DNA from: CAYUQT01 sp964596165
GTDB taxonomy: Bacteria; Planctomycetota; Phycisphaerae; UBA1845; JAFGLZ01
NCBI GenBank assembly: GCA_964596165.1
Contig: CAZQTW010000023.1
Span: forward strand, 14,468 to 78,467
Direction: 5' to 3'
Length of the DNA stretch: 64,000 nucleotides
Shown here piece after piece: positions 34,283 to 43,549 of the stretch. The notes under the pieces were generated by a model, which ran no database searches, was not told where the DNA came from, and was given only the letters and a program-made list of their open reading frames with translations. Position 1 is the stretch's first letter. The number at the start of each line of letters is the position of its first letter. Made by a program: the position numbers and the translations under genes.

Positions 34283-34330
34283 GGACGCCTCACAAACTAA
34301 TCGCCGACGACTCATACACACTGGAATGAT

Positions 34331-34346
34331 CCTACCAGATCGTAGG
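34331..34346 (-). promoter_or_regulatory. Putative autoregulatory site upstream of the NifA-type gene
   Basis: CCTAC-CAGATC-GTAGG is a perfect dyad of the same type as the glnA and amt sites. It lies about 50 nt before the start codon with no sigma-54 promoter between, so it may serve repression of the gene by its own product. A further half site (CCTAC) is near 34371. Confidence 0.5.
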
Positions 34347-34476
34347 CTCAAACGATAGATCCTACTTCCAGCAACCGGCTCTCCGGCCCATTTACTCCAG
34401 CCCGGCGTCCGGTAGACTTGCAGCGCGAGCGCATCCGGTGGGGCGGGGGTCGCGGAGAATCGGAAGGACGGCGCCT

Positions 34477-34773
34477 GTGAACGAGGTGTCCGAAGCATTC
34501 ATCGTCGCCCGGATTGCCGTGCTGGTGTGGGTTTTTGCTTCCTCCTTGTCCTGCGTGGCGGGAGCGACCGGTCACACGGGGGATGCCGTGTCATGACTTA
34601 CCGATCGCATCCGTCAACTTCTCAAGGGATGCAAGACAACGCACGAGCTCATCGCCGACTTCAAGGCCAGGGGCATCTGTGAATGCGTCGGACCGGACTA
34701 TCGCAAGCTCCCCGACCATGTCGCCAGCGGCACAAACGTCCTCGGGGCGCTTCGTCGAATCTTGGCCAAGTGA
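34477..34773 (+). pseudogene. Possible small secreted-protein gene split by an in-frame stop
   Basis: From GTG 34477 (GGAAGGA upstream) a frame of 39 codons encodes a signal-like peptide (IVARIAVLVWVFASSLSCVAGA), ends at a TGA (34594-34596), and then continues in the same frame for 58 codons that look like protein (LTDRIRQLLKGCKTTHELI, then GALRRILAK) up to a TGA at 34771-34773. The second part has no start codon at its head. This suggests a gene broken by a nonsense mutation. No family recognised. Confidence 0.35.
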
Positions 34774-34791
34774 GGCAAACCGGAGATGCCC

Positions 34792-36156
34792 CTATCGTTT
34801 TCTCTCCCGAATCGGAAAGTCCTTCGATTCCGTCCGGGCCGTCTTCAGGATCGCCTCGATCCTCGCCACGACATTCGGATGCGCGGCGGCGATGTTGTGC
34901 TGCTCGCCGATGTCGGTCTTGAGATCGTAGAGTTCGATTGGGCCCTCGATGCCGAAACGGATGGCCTTCCAATCGCCCATTCGGACGGCCTGTTTGAACC
35001 CTCGTTCGTGGAACTCCCAGTACAGGTCGTCGTGGCTCTTCTGCGGCTTGGCGAGCAGGGCGGGAAGCATCGAGATCCCGTCGATCGCGGGTGGGGGCCT
35101 GACGCCGGCGATCGCAGCGGCCGTCGGCAGGAAATCCCAGAAGGCCCATACCTGGTCGCTCACTGTCCCGGGCGTAATCTTGCCGGGCCAACGAACAATC
35201 ATCGGGACGCGGATACCACCTTCGTAGAGATCCCGCTTGATACCTCGCAGGGGTCCGCTGCTCCGGAAGAACTCCGGCTTGGCACCGCCTTCGCGGTGTG
35301 GACCGTTGTCACTGGAGAAGAAGACCACGGTATGGTCGTCGATACCGAGTTCCTTGAGTACAGCCATGACCTTGCCGACTTCGCCGTCGAGGCGGGTGAT
35401 CATGGCCGCATGATTTTTCTGTTGCTGCGGCCAGGATTCGTTGGAGTAGGGGGCATCGGTCGGGACCTCCATGCCGTTGCCGGTCTTTGCGCCCAGTTCA
35501 TTGTTGGCATGAGGCAGTGTAAAGGTCAGGTAGAGGAAGAAGGGGCCCTTACGATGCCGTCGGATGAAGTCGAGTGCTTCTCGAGTGAAGAGGTCGTTTG
35601 AGTATTCCTTCTTGGCCCCGTTGAGATTGCCTTCAATCGTAACCTTCTGTTCGTTTCGCCACAGGTACTGTGGGTAATAGTCGTGAGCATGGCCTTGATT
35701 GAGGTAACCGAACCACTCGTCAAAGCCTTGCCGATTCGGCACGCCGGGGGTATTCGGTTCACCCAGCCCCCACTTGCCGACGATGCCGGTGACGTACCCC
35801 GCCTCCTTGAGCATCTTGGCCACCGTGCGGTCTTCCGGGAGGAGGGGAACGAGCGCGTTTCCACGAACGCGGGCGTGACCGGTGTGCAGACCCGTCATTA
35901 GGACGCACCGCGATGGGGCACAGACCGTGCTGCCGGCGTAAGCCTGCGTGAATCGAACGCCCTCACGCGCCAGTCGGTCGAGGTTGGGGGTGCGAATCAG
36001 CTTCTGCCCATAGCAACCCAAGTCGCCGTACCCCAAGTCGTCGGCCAAGATGAAGATGATGTTCGGCCGGTTCGTCGAACCGGACTCGGCACCAGCAATA
36101 CGGTCTGGTAGAGCCATCGATCCGACACCCACCATCAGTATCACCGTTCGCATCAT
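34792..36156 (-). CDS. Secreted arylsulfatase-type sulfatase
   Basis: This formylglycine sulfatase (454 aa) would cleave sulfate esters, probably of algal or host polysaccharides. A signal peptide covers residues 1-24. The N-terminal NIIFILADDLGYGDLG gives metal ligands D39/D40, and the modification site CAPSR is at 79-83, with the cysteine that becomes formylglycine. Further motifs are GKWGLG, FFSSDNGPH with the metal-binding D-N pair, and a C-terminal DLYWEF. A start at 36156 or 36153 (two ATGs) fits the signal peptide; a longer frame to 36378 does not. Large sulfatase sets are common in Planctomycetota. No anaerobic or FGE-type maturase is in view. Confidence 0.93.
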   Translation of the reverse strand: MMRTVILMVGVGSMALPDRIAGAESGSTNRPNIIFILADDLGYGDLGCYGQKLIRTPNLDRLAREGVRFTQAYAGSTVCAPSRCVLMTGLHTGHARVRGNALVPLLPEDRTVAKMLKEAGYVTGIVGKWGLGEPNTPGVPNRQGFDEWFGYLNQGHAHDYYPQYLWRNEQKVTIEGNLNGAKKEYSNDLFTREALDFIRRHRKGPFFLYLTFTLPHANNELGAKTGNGMEVPTDAPYSNESWPQQQKNHAAMITRLDGEVGKVMAVLKELGIDDHTVVFFSSDNGPHREGGAKPEFFRSSGPLRGIKRDLYEGGIRVPMIVRWPGKITPGTVSDQVWAFWDFLPTAAAIAGVRPPPAIDGISMLPALLAKPQKSHDDLYWEFHERGFKQAVRMGDWKAIRFGIEGPIELYDLKTDIGEQHNIAAAHPNVVARIEAILKTARTESKDFPIRERKR

Positions 36157-36349
36157 GACGTTGCCCCGAACAAGTGTTGTTGTCCCCGCAGCCAATCGCG
36201 ATCCGCGGTTTTCTGACGGCTTGCTGGCACCTAAAGGATAGCAGTTGGGGTCAGAGATGGAACCCCGGAATCTCGGCGAGTAGTTGTTCCCGGTTGGTTT
36301 GAGGAGTGGGTGGGCCGAGGAAAGATGGGCACCTGGTGCGGAGTTAGTA

Positions 36350-36378
36350 TTGACTAGCACGGTCATTTGCCCTAGCAT
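36350..36378 (+). promoter_or_regulatory. Sigma-70 promoter of the tetR-efflux unit
   Basis: TTGACT (36350-36355) and TAGCAT (36373-36378) are separated by exactly 17 nt. Two direct copies of CTAGCA (36354-36359 and 36372-36377) lie over the promoter elements and could be part of an operator for the TetR protein. Confidence 0.7.
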
Positions 36379-36423
36379 ATAGCGGACGGGCGCGTCCGTC
36401 GATATTTATGAAGGTATGAGGTG

Positions 36424-37068
36424 ATGTCTATGGCTGGGGTATTGAACGGTCGCCGAGGACGGCCGAGAGACCAGCAACTCACGGAGCGGCGACGCGAGGA
36501 GATCCTCGACGTTGCGGCGAAGGTGTTTGCCGAATATGGGTATCCGAGGACGGACGTTCAGGTCATTGCCGATCGGGTCGGCGTCGGCAAAGGCACTATC
36601 TACCGGTATTTTCCGACCAAGCAAGAGCTGTTTCTGGCGGCGGTGGATCGTGGCATGAGTCGGTTGAGGGCCGAGTTGGACGCCGTGATCCACGAAGGAC
36701 TGGACCCACTCGAGCTCATTGCGAAGGGCATACGCACGTATTTGGCCTTTTTTGACACGCATCCTGAGCATGTTGAGTTGATCATTCAGGAACGCGCGGA
36801 GTTCAAGGATCGCAAGAAGCCGACGTACTTCGAGCGGGGAGAGGCCAGCGTTGAGAAGTGGGTGAGTCTTTTGCGTGAGCTGATAACCGAGGGGCGCGTG
36901 CGACAGATTCCGGTGGAACGGGTCAGGGAGGTTGTGGGCGACCTGCTGTACGGCACGATGTTCACGAACTATTTCGCCGGACGGCGCGATTCGCTGGAGA
37001 AGCAATCACAGGACATAGTGGACATCGTGTTTCATGGCATTTTGAGGGACGGACAGGCGCAGGGATGA
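36424..37068 (+). CDS. TetR/AcrR-family transcriptional repressor
   Basis: The 214-aa protein has a TetR helix-turn-helix in residues 20-65 (REEILDVAAKVFAEYGYPRTDVQVIADRVGVGKGTIYRYFPTK in pieces, the recognition helix being VGVGKGTIYRYF). The C-terminal ligand domain is helical. Its stop overlaps the start of the following membrane-fusion gene by 4 nt (ATGA), so it probably controls the efflux unit and itself. The inducer is unknown. ATG 36424 is used; ATG 36430 is possible. Confidence 0.92.
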   Translation: MSMAGVLNGRRGRPRDQQLTERRREEILDVAAKVFAEYGYPRTDVQVIADRVGVGKGTIYRYFPTKQELFLAAVDRGMSRLRAELDAVIHEGLDPLELIAKGIRTYLAFFDTHPEHVELIIQERAEFKDRKKPTYFERGEASVEKWVSLLRELITEGRVRQIPVERVREVVGDLLYGTMFTNYFAGRRDSLEKQSQDIVDIVFHGILRDGQAQG

Positions 37069-38279
37069 CGCCGATACCGGTTGGAGACGGTGTGATGATA
37101 CGAAGGTGTTGGACAAGGCGGACTCGCCGCATCCCGTTGAGGAACGGTGGGTTCCGTGCCGTGATCCGTGTGTGTGTGATGCTTGCGCTGGTCGCCGGTT
37201 GCCGGAAGAACGACGTGGCCGACAATGCGACTCCGGCCGCAACCACACAAGCGGCTGAGTCCGGCACGTCCGAGGGAAACGCTTCGGCAGCCGAGGGGAA
37301 GTGGGTTGAGGTTCGCCGCGAGACGCTTCGGCGGTTCACGCCGGCGGTCGGGACCCTTCGAGCCCGTCAGACGACGAGCGTCAGTTCCCAGGTTGCAGGG
37401 CGTGTGGAGTCCGTCTTGGTGGATGTGGGGGATGTGGTGAAGAAGGGACAGGTCCTCGTGCGTCTGGATCAGACTTTCATTCGGCTCGAGGTGGAGCAGC
37501 TCAAGGCCGGACTTGCGGCCGCCCGCGCTGCGGTTGTCGCCGCGCAGATCGACGTGCAAGAGACGGATCGCGAGAGGAAACGAAAGACCGAACTTTTCCA
37601 GAGGGACTCGGCCGCTCCCAAGGAGAAGGACGACGCGGTGGCCTACTACGACCGCGCCCTGGCGGGTCAGGATGCGAAGAAGGCCCTGCTTCAGCAGACC
37701 GAGCGTCAGCTCCAGTACGCTGAGGAGCGGTTGAGAGAGACGTCGATCGTGGCCCCGTATGATGCCGTGGTGACCAAACGGCTCGTGGATCCGGGAGAGC
37801 CCGTGGCGGTTGTTCCGGCGACGCGTCTGCTGGAGATCCAGGAGGTTGCGGTACTATACCTCGAGTTTTCACTGCCTCAGGAGCTGCTGGGGGTCGTCAA
37901 GGAGAAGACGCCGATTGCGTATGAGGTGGAGGGGCTGGCAGACTTTAAGGGCACGGGTACGGTCGCAACGGTCTTCCCCGCCATAGACGAAATGACTCGT
38001 TCCTTCCGCTGCCGCGTCGTTGTTGAAAACCCCGACCTGAAGCTGCGTCCTGGTTTGCTGGCCCGCGTGCGAGTAGAAGATCGTGTCGTCAAGGATGCGC
38101 TCGTGGTGCCGAAGGCTGCCTTGTCGCAGACGGCTTCGGGGTGGCAAGTGCTGGCCTCGAACGACGGACACCCGGTGCCGCGTTCCGTCACCGTCGGACA
38201 AACCGTTGATGACAAGGTGGAGATACTCAGCGGGTTGAAAGAGGGCGATCGCGTCTTGTTAAGAGAAGGCGGGATGTAG
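37065..38279 (+). CDS. RND efflux periplasmic adaptor (membrane fusion) lipoprotein
   Basis: The adaptor (404 aa) joins the RND pump to an outer-membrane channel. It has a basic N-terminus and a lipobox LVAGC at about residue 45, then a lipoyl/barrel-sandwich half (VSSQVAGRVESVLVDVGDVVKKGQVLVRLD), an alpha-hairpin (residues 145-210), the second lipoyl half (IVAPYDAVVTKRLVDPGEPV) and beta-barrel plus membrane-proximal domains. The start at 37065 overlaps the tetR stop; ATG 37095 gives a more usual signal length. It is followed 48 nt later by the pump gene. No outer-membrane channel gene is present in the window. Confidence 0.93.
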   Translation: MTPIPVGDGVMIRRCWTRRTRRIPLRNGGFRAVIRVCVMLALVAGCRKNDVADNATPAATTQAAESGTSEGNASAAEGKWVEVRRETLRRFTPAVGTLRARQTTSVSSQVAGRVESVLVDVGDVVKKGQVLVRLDQTFIRLEVEQLKAGLAAARAAVVAAQIDVQETDRERKRKTELFQRDSAAPKEKDDAVAYYDRALAGQDAKKALLQQTERQLQYAEERLRETSIVAPYDAVVTKRLVDPGEPVAVVPATRLLEIQEVAVLYLEFSLPQELLGVVKEKTPIAYEVEGLADFKGTGTVATVFPAIDEMTRSFRCRVVVENPDLKLRPGLLARVRVEDRVVKDALVVPKAALSQTASGWQVLASNDGHPVPRSVTVGQTVDDKVEILSGLKEGDRVLLREGGM

Positions 38280-38327
38280 GGCATCGTCAGCGCCTGATCG
38301 ATATCGCATGCACAAGGAGTCCGTTGC

Positions 38328-41300
38328 TTGATTCTTTCCGATACGGCCATTCGCCGCCCTGTGTTCACGACGATGATCATGGCCGCCATCATCGTTTTCG
38401 GAGCGATCTCATTCCATGAGATCGGCATCGATCTGTTCCCGCGCGTCGAGTTTCCGGTCATCACGATTCTTACCCAGCTTCGCGGCGCCGACCCGGAAAC
38501 CGTGGAGACAACCGTTACCGACGTGATCGAGGAGGCGGTCTCAACGATCAGTTCGATCAAGCATCTTCGATCGACCAGTGCCGACAGCTTTTCGCAGGTC
38601 GTCATCGAGTTCGAGTTGGAGAAGAACGTCGACATTGCCTATCAAGAAGTCCAGGCCAAGCTGGGGACGGTCCGCTCCGAGCTTCCCCGCGACATCGAGG
38701 ATCCCGTCGTCGAGAAATTCGACATCGATGCGGCGCCCATCATGGCGGTCGTGGTGTCGGGCGACCTGCCGGTCCGCGACCTGACGCACATCGCCGACAA
38801 GACGGTCAAGGAGCGACTTCAGAGGCTTCGGAACGTCGGTCAGGTGAAGATCGTCGGCGGACGAGATCGTGAGATCTGGTTGTGGCTGGATCGCAACAAG
38901 CTTGAGGGCTACAAGCTTTCCGTTCAGGACGTCGAGCGGGCGTTGCAGTCGGAGCATATCGAATACCCCGGGGGGCGCGTCGAGACCGGCACCCAGGAGT
39001 ACGTCGTTAAGACCAAGGCCGAGTTCGAATCTGCCGAGCAGTTCGCCGCGATGATCGTTACCTATCGGAACGGCGCCCCGGTCCGCGTGAGCGACCTCGG
39101 GTACGTCGAGGACGGGTTGGAGGAGGAGCGGACGCTCGCCCGGCTGAACGGTACCCGGGCCATCTCGCTCCTGGTTCGCCGTCAGTCGGGCACAAACACG
39201 GTGCAGGTGGCCGACGCCGTCAAGGCCGAGGTCTTGCGGTTGAATCAAGAGCTTGCGCCGCGGGGCGTCACGCTTGAGATTGCCCAGGATCTGTCCACCT
39301 ACATCGAGGAATCCGTCCGCGAAGTTCAATTTCACCTGTTGTTTGGCGGCGGGTTGGCGGTTTCCATCGTGTTCGTTTTCCTGAGAAACATTCGCAGTAC
39401 GTTTATCAGCGCGCTGGTGATTCCGACCGCCGTCATCGGGACGTTCAGTCTGATGAACGCGCTGGGCTTCACGCAGAACATGATGACGCTGCTGGCGTTG
39501 ACCCTGGCGATCGGCTTGCTGATTGACGACTCGATCGTCGTGCAGGAGAACACGATGCGGCATGTGGAAGAGGGCATGCCGTCGCGACAAGCCGCCTCGT
39601 TCGCTACGAACGAAATCGCCCTCGCCGTCCTGGCGACCACGATGTCCGTGGTTGCCGTGTTCATTCCGGTGGCGTTCATGCGGGGGATCATCGGTCGATT
39701 CTTCTACCAGTTCGGCCTGACGGTTACCTTCGCGGTGCTGATATCGTTGTTCGTCTCGTTCACGCTCGATCCGATGATGTCCTCCCGCATTCTTCGCCCC
39801 CCCAAGCAAGGTCGCTTGTACATGGTCTTCGAGCGGTTCTTCGGCGCCGTCGACCGCGCGTACGAGAGACTGCTGGCGGTTGCGCTGCGGCGAAGATTGG
39901 CGACCGTTTCCCTGGGGCTCGGCATCTTTGCGTGCACGGGTTACTTGGGGAAGTTCATGCGGACGGAGTTCGTCCCTCTGGAAGACCAGAGCGAGTTCAA
40001 CATTAACATCAAGGCGCCGTTGGGTGCTTCGGTGGCCGCCACGGATCAGGTCTTTCAGAAGATCCAGCGGCGCCTGCAGGGCCAGCCTTGGCTTCGGTAT
40101 ACGTTCGTCACGATCGGTGCCGACCAACTTCAGCGTGTCAATCAAGGCACGATGTACGTCAAGATGGTTGACAGGCGCGAGCGGTCGACCGGCCAGCGGG
40201 AGGCGATGGAATGGACGAGGAAGCAGTTGGCCGACATCCGAGAGGCCACGATCAGCATCGAGATCGTCCCCCGTGTGAGCGGGGGCGGGCTCAAGAACAA
40301 TGACGTCCAGTTGGACATCCGCGGTCGGGATCTGAACCGCCTGGAGGCGATCGCTTCCGCGGTGATGGACCGCATGCGCAAGTCGGAAGGTTACGTCGAC
40401 CTCGACACGACCTATGAGAAGAACAAGCCGGAAGTCAATGTGTACGTCAAACGCGATCGTGCGGCCGACCTCGGGGTGAGCCCGCTGGCGGTTGCCTCCA
40501 CCGTTCGTGCGTTGATCGGCGGCGAGGAGATCAGCAAATTCAAGGCCGAAGGAGATCGCTACGACGTCCGGATTCGGTTGCAGGGCGAGTTTCGGAATCG
40601 ACCCGAGGACATCGAATTGCTGACGGTCCGCAGCGTGACCGGACAGTTGGTCAACCTGCGCAATGTTGCGTGGGTCAAACAAGAGGTCGGTCCGGTGCAG
40701 ATCAATCGTTACAATCGGGCCCGCCAGATCACCGTCCTGGCGAATCTTCAGCGCGACAAGAAGGTTCTGGGCCAGGCCGTCAGCGAACTGACGGACGTCG
40801 TCAAGCGCGTGGGTTTGCCGGCGGGCTATCAGTTTGCATTCCAGGGGATGGCCGATGTGATGCAGGAGTCGTTCGGCTACCTCAAGTTCGCCCTGTTCTT
40901 GGCGGTGGTTATCATCTACATGGTGTTGGCCTCACAGTTCGAGAGTTTCGTCCACCCGTTCACCATCATGCTTTCGCTGCCGCTATCGGTGATCGGCGCG
41001 CTGGGATCGCTTCTGATCACCGGCCAGACGGTCAGCATCTTCACGATGATCGGCATCATCATGCTCATGGGCTTGGTCACCAAGAACGGGATCCTGCTCG
41101 TCGATTTCACGAACACACTGCGCACGCGTGACCGGATGGAACGCGACGCGGCGGTCTTGAAAGCGGGTCCGATTCGGCTTCGTCCGATTCTCATGACGAC
41201 CTTCGCCATGATCTTCGGCATGCTGCCGGTGGCGCTTTGGGGGTCGGAGTCCCGGTCGCCGATGGCCGTGGCCGTCGTCGGCGGGCTGACCACATCCACC

Positions 41301-41468
41301 TTGTTGACCCTGGTGGTCGTGCCGGTGGTATACACGCTGATGGACGACCTTGTGCATCCGAGCCGATGGCGTCTCATCGTTTGGTGGCGCGGCCGGTTGC
41401 GAGGCGGCCTTCGCGCACCCGGCGCTGCGTCGGTGGCCGAACCCGCATCCGAGAGGATTCAAGCATAG
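38328..41468 (+). CDS. RND (HAE1/AcrB-family) efflux transporter
   Basis: The proton-driven pump (1046 aa) has the two-fold RND repeat. TM1 lies near residues 10-30 (AIRRPVFTTMIMAAIIVFGA), a large porter loop follows, then TM2-6 with the proton-relay pair in GLLIDDSIVVQENTMRH. A second loop and TM7-12 follow, including MGLVTKNGILLVDFTN. The start is TTG 38328, with AAGGAG 8 nt upstream. The substrate cannot be read; homologues carry drugs, solvents or lipids. The C-terminal 30 residues are a soluble Arg/Ala-rich tail. Confidence 0.95.
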   Translation: MILSDTAIRRPVFTTMIMAAIIVFGAISFHEIGIDLFPRVEFPVITILTQLRGADPETVETTVTDVIEEAVSTISSIKHLRSTSADSFSQVVIEFELEKNVDIAYQEVQAKLGTVRSELPRDIEDPVVEKFDIDAAPIMAVVVSGDLPVRDLTHIADKTVKERLQRLRNVGQVKIVGGRDREIWLWLDRNKLEGYKLSVQDVERALQSEHIEYPGGRVETGTQEYVVKTKAEFESAEQFAAMIVTYRNGAPVRVSDLGYVEDGLEEERTLARLNGTRAISLLVRRQSGTNTVQVADAVKAEVLRLNQELAPRGVTLEIAQDLSTYIEESVREVQFHLLFGGGLAVSIVFVFLRNIRSTFISALVIPTAVIGTFSLMNALGFTQNMMTLLALTLAIGLLIDDSIVVQENTMRHVEEGMPSRQAASFATNEIALAVLATTMSVVAVFIPVAFMRGIIGRFFYQFGLTVTFAVLISLFVSFTLDPMMSSRILRPPKQGRLYMVFERFFGAVDRAYERLLAVALRRRLATVSLGLGIFACTGYLGKFMRTEFVPLEDQSEFNINIKAPLGASVAATDQVFQKIQRRLQGQPWLRYTFVTIGADQLQRVNQGTMYVKMVDRRERSTGQREAMEWTRKQLADIREATISIEIVPRVSGGGLKNNDVQLDIRGRDLNRLEAIASAVMDRMRKSEGYVDLDTTYEKNKPEVNVYVKRDRAADLGVSPLAVASTVRALIGGEEISKFKAEGDRYDVRIRLQGEFRNRPEDIELLTVRSVTGQLVNLRNVAWVKQEVGPVQINRYNRARQITVLANLQRDKKVLGQAVSELTDVVKRVGLPAGYQFAFQGMADVMQESFGYLKFALFLAVVIIYMVLASQFESFVHPFTIMLSLPLSVIGALGSLLITGQTVSIFTMIGIIMLMGLVTKNGILLVDFTNTLRTRDRMERDAAVLKAGPIRLRPILMTTFAMIFGMLPVALWGSESRSPMAVAVVGGLTTSTLLTLVVVPVVYTLMDDLVHPSRWRLIVWWRGRLRGGLRAPGAASVAEPASERIQA

Positions 41469-41557
41469 TCTTTTCGTCGATATGGCCGCGGGCCGATCGC
41501 CTGAACCCGGTCTTGACCTGGGCTAGTACCGTTCTCACCGCGATGCGTTCGCTTCTT

Positions 41558-41589
41558 CCGCCACTCAAGGCCGCGGCCGTGAGTGGCGG
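41558..41589 (+). terminator. Hairpin between the convergent efflux and GntR-type genes
   Basis: A perfect 10-bp stem (CCGCCACTCA, 41558-41567, with its complement 41580-41589) encloses a GC-rich loop. There is no T-tract on either side, so it may be a Rho-aided or attenuating structure instead of a classic terminator. Confidence 0.4.
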
Positions 41590-41695
41590 GCGGGCCGGAT
41601 GATTCCCACTCTCCGCTCCCTTGCGGTCGTGGCTCCGATTCGCGACCGGGGCTCGCGCGGACAGCCTGCACGAAACGTGCTCGTCGAAGACGGCA

Positions 41696-42889
41696 CTAGC
41701 CGACGAGTGTCGAGGTGCTGTCTGATGTGACGGGTTTCCGGCTTCGCAGGTTTGCTCCGCAGGATTCCCTCACAATCAATTCACACTCAAAACTGATCTC
41801 TCGCGTGGGTAGGTTGGGATCGGTCAGGCGTTCGTACATGAGTTGTGCGGCGGCTTCGCCGATTCTCGCGCAAGGCTGACGCATGGTCGTCAACGGCGGG
41901 CCTACCAGACGGGCGTAATCGACGTCGTCAAACCCGACGACGGCGATGTCGTTCGGCACACGAATGCCCAGAGCGGCCAGATGCCGCATGACGTAGGCGG
42001 CGACGTAATCGTCCACGCACGCAAACGCGTCCATTGAGCCGGTCCGAACGATTTGTCGTATCTCGTCAAGATCCAGCACATTGATGTGGTGAATGCACTT
42101 GGGGTCCGGTGCGATCCCGGCATCGCGAAGGGCGTCCTGATAGCCTGCAATGCGGGCGGATGCGGTGGACGCGCTCCCTTCATAGCTGATGTACTCGATT
42201 CGACGGCAGCCCAGCCCGATGAGATGCTCCACGACAACCTGGCTGCCGCGTCTGTTCGCCACTCCAACGAGGTCGAACCGGGACCGGCGGGGATAGTCGT
42301 AGATGTCGCGATCGATGAGTACGATGGAGATGCTAGCCCGGTCGAACGTCTCGACGACGCGACGGTTGATACTTGTCTCATCATTGGGGACCATGAGTGG
42401 GAGGAAGAACATGCCTGCAACGCCGCGGGCCACATACTCCCTGCAGATCGCGTCGATACGCTGTGTCCGCATGGTCCTGGTAGCATCAGCCGAAGAGGGT
42501 GCTTCTTCCAACTGAGGGGCGTCGGCACTGGCCGCGAGGGCACTGTCGAGGAGGATACTATAACCCTTTGCCTTTGCCGCTTTCACAATGTGCGATGAGA
42601 TGACCGGGAAAATGCCGGCATAAGACTCCGGGAGCAGAAGTCCCCATGCCTTTCCCGCTTTGGGTAACTGGCGGCTGACGAAGGTTCCAACACCACGCTG
42701 ACGCGTGAGAAGGCCTTGCTGGACCAGTTCTCGCATGGCCTGTGTGACCGTCTGCCTGCATGCAGAGAAGAGCCTGCTGAGTTCGGCCTCCGTGGGTACT
42801 TGTCCGCCAACAGTGTACTTGCCGGAGGCAATGCCATCACGAATATGATCGCAGATCTGTCGATGCTTTGTGATTTGTGTCTTGTTCAC
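41696..42889 (-). CDS. Transcriptional regulator: GntR winged helix fused to a LacI-type sugar-binding domain
   Basis: Residues 1-70 form a GntR DNA-binding domain (ICDHIRDGIASGKYTVGGQVPTE, then SACRQTVTQAMRELVQQGLL and GVGTFV). Residues 75-370 form a periplasmic-binding-protein fold of the LacI type (GLLLPES, IVLIDRD, LIGLGCRRIEYISYEG, PNDIAVVGFDDVDYA, LTTMRQP). This hybrid is known for AraR-like sugar regulators. The total is 397 aa. GTG 42889 has GGAGGT 9 nt upstream. The next gene on the same strand is a giant secreted glycosidase-like protein, so a sugar released from its substrate may be the inducer. Confidence 0.92.
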   Translation of the reverse strand: MNKTQITKHRQICDHIRDGIASGKYTVGGQVPTEAELSRLFSACRQTVTQAMRELVQQGLLTRQRGVGTFVSRQLPKAGKAWGLLLPESYAGIFPVISSHIVKAAKAKGYSILLDSALAASADAPQLEEAPSSADATRTMRTQRIDAICREYVARGVAGMFFLPLMVPNDETSINRRVVETFDRASISIVLIDRDIYDYPRRSRFDLVGVANRRGSQVVVEHLIGLGCRRIEYISYEGSASTASARIAGYQDALRDAGIAPDPKCIHHINVLDLDEIRQIVRTGSMDAFACVDDYVAAYVMRHLAALGIRVPNDIAVVGFDDVDYARLVGPPLTTMRQPCARIGEAAAQLMYERLTDPNLPTREISFECELIVRESCGANLRSRKPVTSDSTSTLVG

Positions 42890-43549
42890 GTCACTCGTAC
42901 CTCCATGGCTGCAAGACATAGGTCGAAAGGGAGGCGGAATGTCTATACATATTAGGTGCCATGCTTATACTACGATTCACCGTTCGGGTCAACATGTTAA
43001 TCGCGACTAGCGCATATGATCGTTTGTCGCCGAATCGCGATCGGGAGGGTAGCACTAGGAGTGCCTGTGCTTGAGACGGGTTTCCCGCCGGGGCAGTTCG
43101 GCTGAAGCCAACCAAGAGGCATTATCTTGCGATTGTTTTGCGATTGAGCTCCGTCAAGTCGATCCATCTTCTTGAGCCAGCCATGTGGTTGCTGTCTCTA
43201 GGCGTTGCATTGTCTTCTAGGGCTTCGATCTGAAAATGGTCCTGATCTGACACTAATGGCACTGTAGTTAGTGCTTGCTTTGACGCAGTTTGTCTGGACG
43301 CCTAACCATATATGTATGGGGAAATCTGCATTCGCTCACTTCGTGCCCTTCCATGCCTGTTGTTCCCTTGCCGGAATCGTCACAGTTTTGATTGCCAGTT
43401 GACCACGACTTGAGAGCTTGGTCATCTCTGGCGCCTGGCGTTGGCGGGTGGATTCACGCGGGTCCGCCGAGAGGAGGGGGAGACGGACCGCGAGAAGCAC
43501 GCAGACACCGGCGGGGATGATGGTTGTCCTGGCTTGGGGGGGGCGTTTT
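42890..43549. other. Long intergenic region upstream of the GntR-type regulator
   Basis: No gene was recognised in 660 nt, and by eye the left 450 nt are richer in A/T than the surroundings. It holds the regulator's promoter (listed), a candidate operator ATGT-CTAT-ACAT (42939-42950), a tandem TTGCGATTG pair (43127-43135 and 43138-43146) and a small dyad CACTAA/TTAGTG near 43251-43273. Confidence 0.4.
42964..42992 (-). promoter_or_regulatory. Sigma-70 promoter of the GntR-type regulator
   Basis: On the minus strand TTGACC (42992-42987) and TATAAG (42969-42964) are exactly 17 nt apart. The dyad ATGT-N4-ACAT lies just downstream of the expected start and may bind the regulator itself. Confidence 0.65.

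Noticed and set aside
38541..40682. Long minus-strand frame of 713 codons under the RND pump gene
   Set aside because: It is a mirror of the strongly conserved RND frame; its composition (His/Asp/Arg-rich) is typical of an antisense shadow.
43250..43275. Sigma-54-like TGGCAC in the region upstream of the GntR-type gene
   Set aside because: The bases at the -12 position read TTAG, so the essential GC is missing, and no plus-strand gene follows.
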